NCBI GenBank assembly: GCA_004299555.1
Contig: SCQU01000026.1
Coordinates: 1-64,000, forward strand
DNA: 64,000 bases
Direction: 5' to 3'
Origin: Rhodanobacteraceae bacterium
GTDB taxonomy: Bacteria > Pseudomonadota > Gammaproteobacteria > Xanthomonadales > Rhodanobacteraceae
The notes beneath the pieces were generated by a model that was not told the DNA's origin, did not search any database, and saw only the letters and a list, made by a program, of their open reading frames with translations. Position numbers and translations under genes: made by a program. Shown one piece after another: positions 54,874 to 62,509 of the stretch. Each line of letters begins with the position of its first letter. Position 1 is the first letter of the stretch.

Positions 54874-55484
54874 GGTGTCAGCCGCCGCGTGATGTAACGC
54901 GCGGCGGCGCGTGGATCATCCCAATCCAGAATCGCGACCAGCTTGCCGTCGGGATTCACCACGTTGATCGCCGCATTGTGCACGAAGCCGCCCAACCCGT
55001 CCGCCACGGCGGTCACGCCAAACACGCGCATCAAAACCGCGCGGTCCGCGCTGGCCACCGCGCGCACTGCGACCCAACCGGTGCCGCTATCGCCGAAACG
55101 CCGCTGATAACCCGCCAGTTGTGCCGGTTCATCGCGCGGGTCGAAACTGACGCTCACCAGCGTCACCTTGCCCGCGGCGATGGGCCCGGCCAACCATCGT
55201 TGCAGGTTCGCGAACTCGCCGCCCTGTACCGAGCAGTACGTCGTGCAGCGGGTGTAAATGAAATCGACCAGCAGCCAGCGTCCGCGCAGCGCCGCGAAAC
55301 TGGTACGCGTGCCATCGGCAGCCTGCAGCACCAGCGGCGGTACCGGGCGCGGGTGCGTCCGCACATCGATGCGGCGTGCGGTCTCGGTCGTGTAGGCCCG
55401 AAAGCCGTCAGTGGAGAACGCGAGTACCGCGATCCCCGCTACCAGGATTGCCAGGCTAGCCAGCAGCGTCCGCAGCACGGTCAC
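54870..55484 (-). CDS. SCO1/SenC-type copper chaperone
   Basis: The 204-residue membrane-anchored thioredoxin-fold protein has an N-terminal helix (LLASLAILVAGIAVLAF), the copper-binding CxxxC at Cys80 and Cys84 (IYTRCTTYCSVQ) and the third ligand His169 in GGFVHNAAINVV. SCO proteins deliver copper to, or reduce, the CuA centre of subunit II. Here the cognate CuA-bearing subunit II lies two genes upstream. The GTG start overlaps the end of the subunit I gene by 29 bp. Confidence 0.9.
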   Translation of the reverse strand: MTVLRTLLASLAILVAGIAVLAFSTDGFRAYTTETARRIDVRTHPRPVPPLVLQAADGTRTSFAALRGRWLLVDFIYTRCTTYCSVQGGEFANLQRWLAGPIAAGKVTLVSVSFDPRDEPAQLAGYQRRFGDSGTGWVAVRAVASADRAVLMRVFGVTAVADGLGGFVHNAAINVVNPDGKLVAILDWDDPRAAARYITRRLTP

Positions 55485-56964
55485 CGAGGCCCCCGGCAGC
55501 AGCGGGTGAGGGCGTCTTCAGCAGGCCCACGGTTATGCGGATCGCGAAGTAGATCATCGCGAGCAGCACGAGGATCCCGCCGACCGATCCGATCGCGTCC
55601 GTGGGCAGCCAGGCCTCCAGGTGCGGATACATGCGCCTTGGCACGCTCAAGTGCCCCGCGTCGAGAAACGCAAACAGGAAGATCAGGGCACCCCCGACGT
55701 AAACCGGAAACCCGAGGCGATCGGCGCTGGAATTGGGCGGTGCGTGCGCGCGCGAGCCGATCACGTGGTACATCAACGCGAGCGCCATCGCCAGCGCACC
55801 CAGCAACAGGTAGAAATGGAAGTGTCCAGGCACCCATTGCGTGTTGTGCATCACCAGATTGATGCGGATGGTGCTGTCGAGCACCGCGGCGAAGCCCCCC
55901 GCGACCCAGCCAAACAGCGACAGCACGAGCAGCTTGGACGGCATCGACCAGCGCATGTTGGCACGGTAAATGTTTGTGAGCGCGCCGTAGGCCGTGACCA
56001 CCACCACCGGGAATCCGGAGGCCCAGGACACCGTCTGGCCCATCAGCAGGAACCAGTGCGGTTCGGCGTAATCCATCATCAAGTGGTGCGGGAACACGAT
56101 GATCACGAACAGCGTCGTCGCGGCCCACGCCCACAGGAACACGCGCGTCAGCGGATACGGCCGGCCGGAGTAGCGCGACAGCAGCTCGTAGATCGCGATC
56201 ACGCCCATGTAAATTGCGGCGTTGATGTACATGTGGCCGAACCAGTAGATCAGGGTCTTGGTAAACAGCGCATCGAGCACGACCTGCGGATAGAAGATGT
56301 TGATCAGGCTCATCACCAGAACCACGGCGCCGGCGAGGATCCCCAGCGAGTTGGCGATGATCATGCTGGTGCTGGCCACCACCGTCTTGGGATGGTTCTG
56401 GTCGATGGTGCCGCCGAACAACCAGTGCAGGCCCAGCGCCCGCCCCAGGTTGCCATAGACCTTGATGATTCCCGCCGCCGCGTCGAGGTAGAAAATCAGC
56501 TCCCCGACACCAATCAGCAGATACCCCAGCATGAACAACGCCGCGGCGTGCGGGCTCCACATGCCCACGCCATGCGTGGGCAATGGATACAGGAACGTCC
56601 ACAGCGCCGCATACCCGCCGCCAAAGATCGAAACGATGAGGCACAGCGCACCCAGCATGAACAGCACGTAATTGGTGACCAGGGCCCAGAGGTGCAGCCG
56701 CACGTACTTGCGCAGGAAGAACCACATGACCGCGGTCGTCGCCAGCACCATGCTGCCGACCATGCCGGCACCATGCATCGACAGCAGCTGGTAGAACAGG
56801 GCGGGGGGAACGCCGTACCAGTTGGCCTGCGTCATGCGCATGGCCACGCCGATCAGCATCATCAGCACAAACAGCACCACCGCGCTGATGATGTACAGGT
56901 TGAACGCCACGCGGTCTGCGCCCTGGAGCCGTTCTTCTTCGGGATACATGGTAAGTGAGGCCAT
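55456..56964 (-). CDS. Heme-copper oxidoreductase subunit I, B-family-related, lacking the catalytic Tyr
   Basis: The 502-residue protein has about 12-13 transmembrane helices. Heme and copper ligands are readable: His64 (LLSMHGAGM), His244 (YWFGHMYIN), His293-His294 (FPHHLMMD), and His381/His383 in HNTQWVPGHFHFY. The last motif and GHLSVPRRMY closely match Thermus ba3 (B-family) oxidase. In oxidases the CuB His is followed by a Tyr four residues later (HPIVY, HPEVY); here position 248 is Asn (HMYIN). Only Tyr246 is nearby. This is what B-family-derived NO reductases (eNOR-like) would show, so O2 versus NO reduction is open. AGGAGA precedes the ATG. Confidence 0.85.
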   Translation of the reverse strand: MASLTMYPEEERLQGADRVAFNLYIISAVVLFVLMMLIGVAMRMTQANWYGVPPALFYQLLSMHGAGMVGSMVLATTAVMWFFLRKYVRLHLWALVTNYVLFMLGALCLIVSIFGGGYAALWTFLYPLPTHGVGMWSPHAAALFMLGYLLIGVGELIFYLDAAAGIIKVYGNLGRALGLHWLFGGTIDQNHPKTVVASTSMIIANSLGILAGAVVLVMSLINIFYPQVVLDALFTKTLIYWFGHMYINAAIYMGVIAIYELLSRYSGRPYPLTRVFLWAWAATTLFVIIVFPHHLMMDYAEPHWFLLMGQTVSWASGFPVVVVTAYGALTNIYRANMRWSMPSKLLVLSLFGWVAGGFAAVLDSTIRINLVMHNTQWVPGHFHFYLLLGALAMALALMYHVIGSRAHAPPNSSADRLGFPVYVGGALIFLFAFLDAGHLSVPRRMYPHLEAWLPTDAIGSVGGILVLLAMIYFAIRITVGLLKTPSPAAAGGLGDRAADAAG

Positions 56965-57069
56965 GATCGTTCTCCTGCTCGTTCGGCATGCTCGGGCGCA
57001 TCGGCCAGTGTCCGATGCTGCCGTTTTTTTCTGTCACCGTGGATTCGCCCGGCAGCGGGCGCTACCACG

Positions 57070-57984
57070 TCATTGTTTGCGCTGTGCCGCCACGTCCTTC
57101 GCCGTCACGGTTGGCGCGTGGTTGCCCCAACTGGTACGTTCGTGGTTGATGGCCGCGGCAATTTCCTCGTCAGTGAGCTGGCTGCCCCAGCCGGGCATCT
57201 GCGCGGCGTAGGTCACGCCATTGATGGGCTTGCCCTGGGTGCCATTCAACACGATCTCGATATGTTCGGTCGGATCCTTGGCCGTCACCACGGGATTGCC
57301 CGCCAGCGGCGGGAAAACGTTGGGCACACCCTTGCCGCTCGCCTGGTGGCAGACGGCGCAATTGTCGTTGAACACCTTGGCGCCGAGCGCTGCGGTCGAC
57401 GCTTCGCCGTTGCCGCCCGCGGCGCCCTGCGTGCTGGCCACCGTCTGCCCGGCTGCAACCACCTGGAGCGTCTTGGTCATTTCCGCGTGCATGAGCCCGC
57501 AATACTCGAGGCACTGCACCTTGTAGACACCCGGATGGGTAAAGGTGTAGAGGACCTTGTTGGTGTAGCCGGGCATCGCCTGGGTCTGGGTCACGATGCG
57601 GTCGTCCGGCGCATACAACGCAAATCCGTGGTTCACGTCCTTGCTGGTGACGCGAAACTCCACCACGCTGCCGGTGCGCACCGTGTCCGGCTTGATCTGC
57701 CAGGACCACTGTTGTCCCACCACGTCCACGACCTGATGGGCCCCCAGGGGCGAATGCTGGGGCGGGATCGGAAAGTGATGCAAGGTGGCGTAACTGCCGA
57801 CGAAGAAGATCACCAGCAGTACCGCGAAAAGCCAGCCTTGCAGCCGGTGTGCGCGGTGCAGGGTCTTGCGCGTCGCGTCGTCGTCTGCCGGTTTCCCGCT
57901 CTGGCTGATGACGAGTATGAACCCCAGTGCAACCAAGCCGATGCCGCACAACACGATGATCCAAACTACATTCTGGACGATCAC
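57070..57984 (-). CDS. Heme-copper oxidoreductase subunit II with CuA and fused cytochrome c domain
   Basis: The protein has 304 residues if started at the GTG at 57984 (GGGGTG 6 nt upstream); a GTG at 58038 overlaps the promoter and is unlikely. Two N-terminal helices anchor a periplasmic cupredoxin with CuA ligands His119, Cys158-EYC, Cys162, His166 and Met169 (CLEYCGLMHAEM). A c-type cytochrome follows, with CAVCH at 209-213 and a later Met in QMPGWGSQL. The layout resembles caa3-type subunit II, in which electrons enter through the fused heme. It is the first gene of an operon with subunit I, SCO and a membrane protein. Confidence 0.88.
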   Translation of the reverse strand: MIVQNVVWIIVLCGIGLVALGFILVISQSGKPADDDATRKTLHRAHRLQGWLFAVLLVIFFVGSYATLHHFPIPPQHSPLGAHQVVDVVGQQWSWQIKPDTVRTGSVVEFRVTSKDVNHGFALYAPDDRIVTQTQAMPGYTNKVLYTFTHPGVYKVQCLEYCGLMHAEMTKTLQVVAAGQTVASTQGAAGGNGEASTAALGAKVFNDNCAVCHQASGKGVPNVFPPLAGNPVVTAKDPTEHIEIVLNGTQGKPINGVTYAAQMPGWGSQLTDEEIAAAINHERTSWGNHAPTVTAKDVAAQRKQ

Positions 57985-58016
57985 GGCAGTCACCCCACTC
58001 CGGCTGCAATTGGGTG

Positions 58017-58045
58017 TTTCTACACTGATCGGCAGCACATATCAA
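58017..58045 (-). promoter_or_regulatory. Sigma70-like promoter for the heme-copper operon
   Basis: On the minus strand TTGATA (complement of 58040-58045), a 17-bp spacer and TAGAAA (complement of 58017-58022). It gives a leader of about 25-30 nt before the GTG at 57984. No clear FNR, NsrR or NorR operator is seen. Confidence 0.5.
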
Positions 58046-58214
58046 CCATCCGGACCGCCGGTGCCTGTTCGGTCTGCGTGGGACCCGGTCGGCACCTGGC
58101 TGGCCACCCAATTTTCAGCGGTCTGGTCAAATTCAGGCCCGCGCGAACCGCGGCCACGCACAGCCGGCGAGCCAGGTTCCAGGCGGCGTTGAGACGCCGT
58201 TGGGCCACCCGCCA

Positions 58215-61200
58215 TCAATGCAGTCCGGGGTTGCCGGTCACCGCAGCATCGGCACCCAGGCCGGAGGGTTCGACGGCTTTCCCTTTGACCGTCGCCACGT
58301 AGGTGTAGATCACCGGCACGACGTAGAGCGAGATCACCGCACCGCTGGTCAACCCGGTCGCGATCACCAGGCCCATGTCAAACCGGCTCACGGCACCGGG
58401 GCCACTGGCGACCAGTAGTGGCACCACGCCAAACACCATCGCGCAGGTGGTCATGAGGATCGGCCGCAACCGGATGCTGGAGGCCCGCTCCGCCGCGGCG
58501 CGCCGGTCGAGGCCTTCTTCCTCCTGGATGACGTTGGCGAACTGCACGATCAGGATGCTCTGCTTGGTGATCAGTCCGATCAGGGTGATCAAGCCCACTT
58601 CCGTGTAGATGTTCAGCGTGGCCGCGCCGAGGTACAGGAAGACCAGCGCGCCAAATACCGACATCGGCACCGCCACCAGCACGATGAGTGGATCGCGGAA
58701 ACTTTCAAATTGCCCGGCCAGCAGCAGGAACACCAGCAGGATCGACAGCGCAAAGGTGACCATGATCGCGTGGCCCTGCTGGATGAACTGGCGCGATTGG
58801 CTGGCGTAGTCGACGCTGTAGCTGGCCGGCAGCGTGCGGTGGGCAAGGTTCTTCAGGTAATCGAGGGCCTGCCCAAGCGTGACCCCGGGCGCCATGGTGC
58901 CCTGGATGGTGACGGAGTTGAGCTGTTGGAACTGCGGCAGGTATTCAGGCTCTACGCTGTGCTTGACGTTGACCACGGTCGTCAGGGGTACCAGCTTGCC
59001 GCCGCCCGTCCTGACGTAGTAACGGCCCAGCGCATTGACGTTGGCGCGCATGGCATCGGGCACCTGCGGGATGACCTCGTAACTGTGTCCGGACATGTCA
59101 AAGCGCCCGACAAAATTTTCGCTCAACAGCGGACTCAGGTCCTGGCCGACGTCGCTCATGCTGAGGCCGAGGTTGGCGGCAACATCGCGGTTCACATCCA
59201 GCGAGATGTGCGGGCTGTCGTAACGCAGGTCCTTGGTGAGAAACGCGAATTGCCCGCTCTGCATCGCGGTGCCGATCAGCTTGCCGGCGGCGGCGTCGAG
59301 CTGCTGGTAGCCGTTGGGCGAAGTCAGCACGAACTGGATTGGCAGACCGCCGGAAGAGCCCGGCAGAGAGGGCAACGTAAAGGCCACCGTCTGCAAACCC
59401 GTGACGCTGCCCAACTTCTGCTGCATCTGCGGCATGATTTGCATCAACGTGCGCGAGCGCTTGTCCCAAGGCTTCAGGTTGGTACCGGCGATCACCGCGT
59501 TGTTGCCGGCACCGCCCGGCGGTGCGAGGCCACTGATCTGCCACACCAGCGCATTTTCCGGGAAGCTCTCGAAGATCTTGCGTATCTCACGGTTGTAAAT
59601 GTTGAGGTAGTGCAGCGTCGCCGTCGCGGGCGCGAGGCCTTCGGCGATGATCACGCCCTGGTCTTCGGTGGGTGCGAGCTCGCTCTTTGCCCCCAGGAAC
59701 AGGAACGGGATGCTGATGAACACGCACGCGGCCGCCAGCAGCACCAGCGGCCGAAAGCCCATCACCAGGTGCAGCGAACGGTCATACAGATGGCGTACGC
59801 GCGCGAACCCCTGATCCAGGACGTGGGTGAAGCCTTTCGCCGGCGTCGGACGCAGCACCCTGGAGCTCAACATCGGCGTCAGCGTCAGCGCGACGATCAT
59901 CGAGATGACGACCGTCGCGACCAGCGTGAACGCAAATTCCGTGAACAGGCTGCCGGTCAGGCCACCCATGAAGCCGATCGGGATGAAGACCGCGACCAGG
60001 GTGGTCGACATCACGAGGATCGGGCTTGCCAGCTCGCGTGCGCCGTGGATGGCGGCCTGCACCGGTGTTTCGCCGTCATCGATCAGGCGCTGGATGTTTT
60101 CCAGCACGATGATCGCGTCATCGACCACCAGGCCAATCGCCAGCACCACCGCGAGCAGCGTCAGCAAATTGATGGTGAAGCCGAGCGCCAGCATGATGAT
60201 GCCGGCACCAATGACCGACAGCGGAATGGCCACTGCCGGCAGCAACAGCGAACGCAAGGATCCCAGGAACAGGAAGATCACGATCACCACCACGACCAGG
60301 GTGATGACGATGGTGGAAATCACCTCGTGCAACGACGCGGTGATGAAGGTGCTTTGATCCAGCGCGACGTGCGCCTGCATGCCGGGCGGTAGCGACGGCT
60401 TCAATTCGTTCAGTACCTTGTGCACACCGGCGGCGACATCGAGGTCGTTGGCGTTTGGCGTGGGCTGGACGCCGATGAACACCGAGGGCTTGCCGTCGTA
60501 GAACACCGCCTGGTTGTAGTTTTCGGCACCCAGCGTGACCTTGGCCACGTCCTTGAGGCGGATGACGGTGTTGCCGACATTCTTGACCACCAGATTCTGG
60601 AACTGCGCCAGGTCGTTGAGCGAGGTGGTCGCGGTGATGGTCACCTGCGTCTGCTGGTTGCGGGTGCTGCCGACCGCGGAAATGAAGTTGTTGGCCTGCA
60701 GCGCGTTGGACACGTCGGCAGGCGTGATGCCGCGCGCCGCCATGGCGGCAGGGTCCAGCCACGCGCGCAACGCGAACGCATTGCCGCTGGGGTCGGTACC
60801 GGCCGGTACGATCTGCGCCTGGCCGACGCCCGGCACGCCCTGGATCTTGGGCTGCGCCACCCGCAGCACGTAGTCGTTGATCTGTTGCTGGCTCAGGCCC
60901 TTGCCGGTAAACGCCAGGTACATGAGCGCGGTGGAACTGCCCACGGTTTCATTGATGGTCGACCGCTGGCTCTGGGCCGGCAGCAGGTTCTGCACCTGGT
61001 TGACCTTGGACAGGATCTGCGACACCGCGGCGTTCGGATCGAAGTTGAGCCGCATGTTCACGGTGATGGTGGAAATGCCCTCCGCGCTGCTGCTGGTCAG
61101 GTAGTCGATGCCCGGCGCGCTGGCGATCGCCTGTTGCAAGGGCGAGGTAATGAAGGCACGCACGGTTTCCGGGCTGGCGCCCGGATAGGCGGTGGTCACG

Positions 61201-61337
61201 GTGACCACGGTGTTGGTGACGGTCGGGTACTCGCGCACGGTCATGCCCGTCCACGCGCGCAGGCCCAGCAACAGGATGACGAGACTGATCGCGCTCGCAA
61301 GCACCGGGCGGCGAATGAAGATGTCGGTAAATTTCAT
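58215..61337 (-). CDS. RND multidrug efflux transporter, HAE1 type (MexB-like inner-membrane pump)
   Basis: The 1040-residue pump has the start MKFTDIFIRRPVLASAISLV, the two large periplasmic loops and 12 helices of the HAE1 family. The proton-relay Asp pair is in GLVVDDAIIVLENI. The conserved PLLVASGPGA near the C-terminus and the 2+2 repeat design are visible. It exports lipophilic compounds from the inner membrane or periplasm to the outer-membrane channel. The gene begins 12 bp after the adaptor stop. It is the last gene of the efflux operon; about 170 bp separate its stop from the oxidase operon promoter. Confidence 0.94.
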   Translation of the reverse strand: MKFTDIFIRRPVLASAISLVILLLGLRAWTGMTVREYPTVTNTVVTVTTAYPGASPETVRAFITSPLQQAIASAPGIDYLTSSSAEGISTITVNMRLNFDPNAAVSQILSKVNQVQNLLPAQSQRSTINETVGSSTALMYLAFTGKGLSQQQINDYVLRVAQPKIQGVPGVGQAQIVPAGTDPSGNAFALRAWLDPAAMAARGITPADVSNALQANNFISAVGSTRNQQTQVTITATTSLNDLAQFQNLVVKNVGNTVIRLKDVAKVTLGAENYNQAVFYDGKPSVFIGVQPTPNANDLDVAAGVHKVLNELKPSLPPGMQAHVALDQSTFITASLHEVISTIVITLVVVVIVIFLFLGSLRSLLLPAVAIPLSVIGAGIIMLALGFTINLLTLLAVVLAIGLVVDDAIIVLENIQRLIDDGETPVQAAIHGARELASPILVMSTTLVAVFIPIGFMGGLTGSLFTEFAFTLVATVVISMIVALTLTPMLSSRVLRPTPAKGFTHVLDQGFARVRHLYDRSLHLVMGFRPLVLLAAACVFISIPFLFLGAKSELAPTEDQGVIIAEGLAPATATLHYLNIYNREIRKIFESFPENALVWQISGLAPPGGAGNNAVIAGTNLKPWDKRSRTLMQIMPQMQQKLGSVTGLQTVAFTLPSLPGSSGGLPIQFVLTSPNGYQQLDAAAGKLIGTAMQSGQFAFLTKDLRYDSPHISLDVNRDVAANLGLSMSDVGQDLSPLLSENFVGRFDMSGHSYEVIPQVPDAMRANVNALGRYYVRTGGGKLVPLTTVVNVKHSVEPEYLPQFQQLNSVTIQGTMAPGVTLGQALDYLKNLAHRTLPASYSVDYASQSRQFIQQGHAIMVTFALSILLVFLLLAGQFESFRDPLIVLVAVPMSVFGALVFLYLGAATLNIYTEVGLITLIGLITKQSILIVQFANVIQEEEGLDRRAAAERASSIRLRPILMTTCAMVFGVVPLLVASGPGAVSRFDMGLVIATGLTSGAVISLYVVPVIYTYVATVKGKAVEPSGLGADAAVTGNPGLH

Positions 61338-61349
61338 GGGGCTGCCTCG

Positions 61350-62435
61350 CTACGGTTGCACGCTGTTGTCGACGGCAACCGGGGCGCCGTCGCGAAGCTT
61401 GTTTTGGCCCGCGGTGACCACCGTGTCACCGGCCTTGATACCCGACTGGACCAGCGCCAACCCGGCGCGCTGATCGCGCACCTTCACCACCTGCTCGTGC
61501 GCAATCAATGAATGCCTGGGGCCCGGGGTGACGATGTAAACATTGTCGCCGAAGGTGTTGTAGGTGATCGCGGTGTTCGGAACCACGACGCCGCGCAGCG
61601 CCTTGCCGACCGCGAGCTTGACGCTGCCATACATGCCCGGTCGCAGCAGGTCATGCGGGTTGGCAAGCGTCGCCTGCAACGCGATGTTGCGGGTGGCCGG
61701 ATCAACCCGCGAACCGAGTGCGGTGACCCGGCCCTCGAATACCTTGCCGGGGTAGGTGTTGACCGTGAAGGCCACCTCCTGGCCCACCGCGATCTCGCTC
61801 ACGCTGTTTTGCGGCAGCGAAAAATCCAGCAGCAACGGCGCGTAGCGTTGCAGGCTGACGACGCCCGCGCCGGGCGAAACGTATTGGCCAAGGCTCACCT
61901 CGCGGATGCCGGCTACGCCAGCGAACGGCGCCGTGATGTGCAACTTGTGCAGGGCGGCCTGGTCGCCTTCCACGGCGGCGCGGGCGGACCCTTCATTGGC
62001 CTCGGCGGTCTGCAGGTCCGACTGGCTCGCCGCGTGCGACGCGTACAGCTTGCGGGTGCGGGCCAGGGTGGCCGCCGCCAGTTTCAGCTTGGCCTGGTCG
62101 GCGTGGAGCAAGGCCAACTGGCTGGAGTCATCCAGGCTCACCAGCAGTTGCCCCTGCTGCACGTGCGCCCCGGAACGGAAGGCGATCCGGGTGACGTTGC
62201 CGGCGATCTGGGCGGTGATTTCGGTGCCATCCACCGCTTCGAGGCTACCGACGACGTTGACTTCGGGGCTCCAGGGTTCGTCGCGGGCGACGGCGGTGGA
62301 CACCGAAACGGGTGGAAAGCTGCGGTGGGAAGCCGCTTCGGCCGCTCGATGATTGGCATAGGACCTGCCGCCAAAAATCGCGCCGAACACGACGACCAGG
62401 ATCACCACCACCACGATCAATTGTTTGCGCACCAC
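61350..62435 (-). CDS. RND efflux periplasmic adaptor (membrane fusion protein)
   Basis: The 361-residue protein has an N-terminal hydrophobic helix (QLIVVVVILVVVFGAIFG) that anchors it to the inner membrane. The lipoyl/barrel-sandwich half (VNVVGSLEAVDGTEITAQIAGNV, HVQQGQLLVSLDDSSQL) and its partner half (HITAPFAGVAGIREVSLGQY) frame a long alpha-helical hairpin. A beta-barrel domain follows (PGMYGSVKLAVG). The GTG start has AAGGAGAG just upstream; a second GTG follows directly. It links the RND pump to the outer-membrane channel. Confidence 0.92.
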   Translation of the reverse strand: MVRKQLIVVVVILVVVFGAIFGGRSYANHRAAEAASHRSFPPVSVSTAVARDEPWSPEVNVVGSLEAVDGTEITAQIAGNVTRIAFRSGAHVQQGQLLVSLDDSSQLALLHADQAKLKLAAATLARTRKLYASHAASQSDLQTAEANEGSARAAVEGDQAALHKLHITAPFAGVAGIREVSLGQYVSPGAGVVSLQRYAPLLLDFSLPQNSVSEIAVGQEVAFTVNTYPGKVFEGRVTALGSRVDPATRNIALQATLANPHDLLRPGMYGSVKLAVGKALRGVVVPNTAITYNTFGDNVYIVTPGPRHSLIAHEQVVKVRDQRAGLALVQSGIKAGDTVVTAGQNKLRDGAPVAVDNSVQP

Positions 62436-62509
62436 GACTCTCCTTGCAAACGCCTGGTTCCGGCGTGAGCACCACCATTGCTTTTACGGGCCCGTTTGCA
62501 CGCGCGGCA

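Noticed and set aside
57985-58038. GTG at 58038 as the start of oxidase subunit II
   Set aside because: It falls inside the best promoter match and has no ribosome-binding site.
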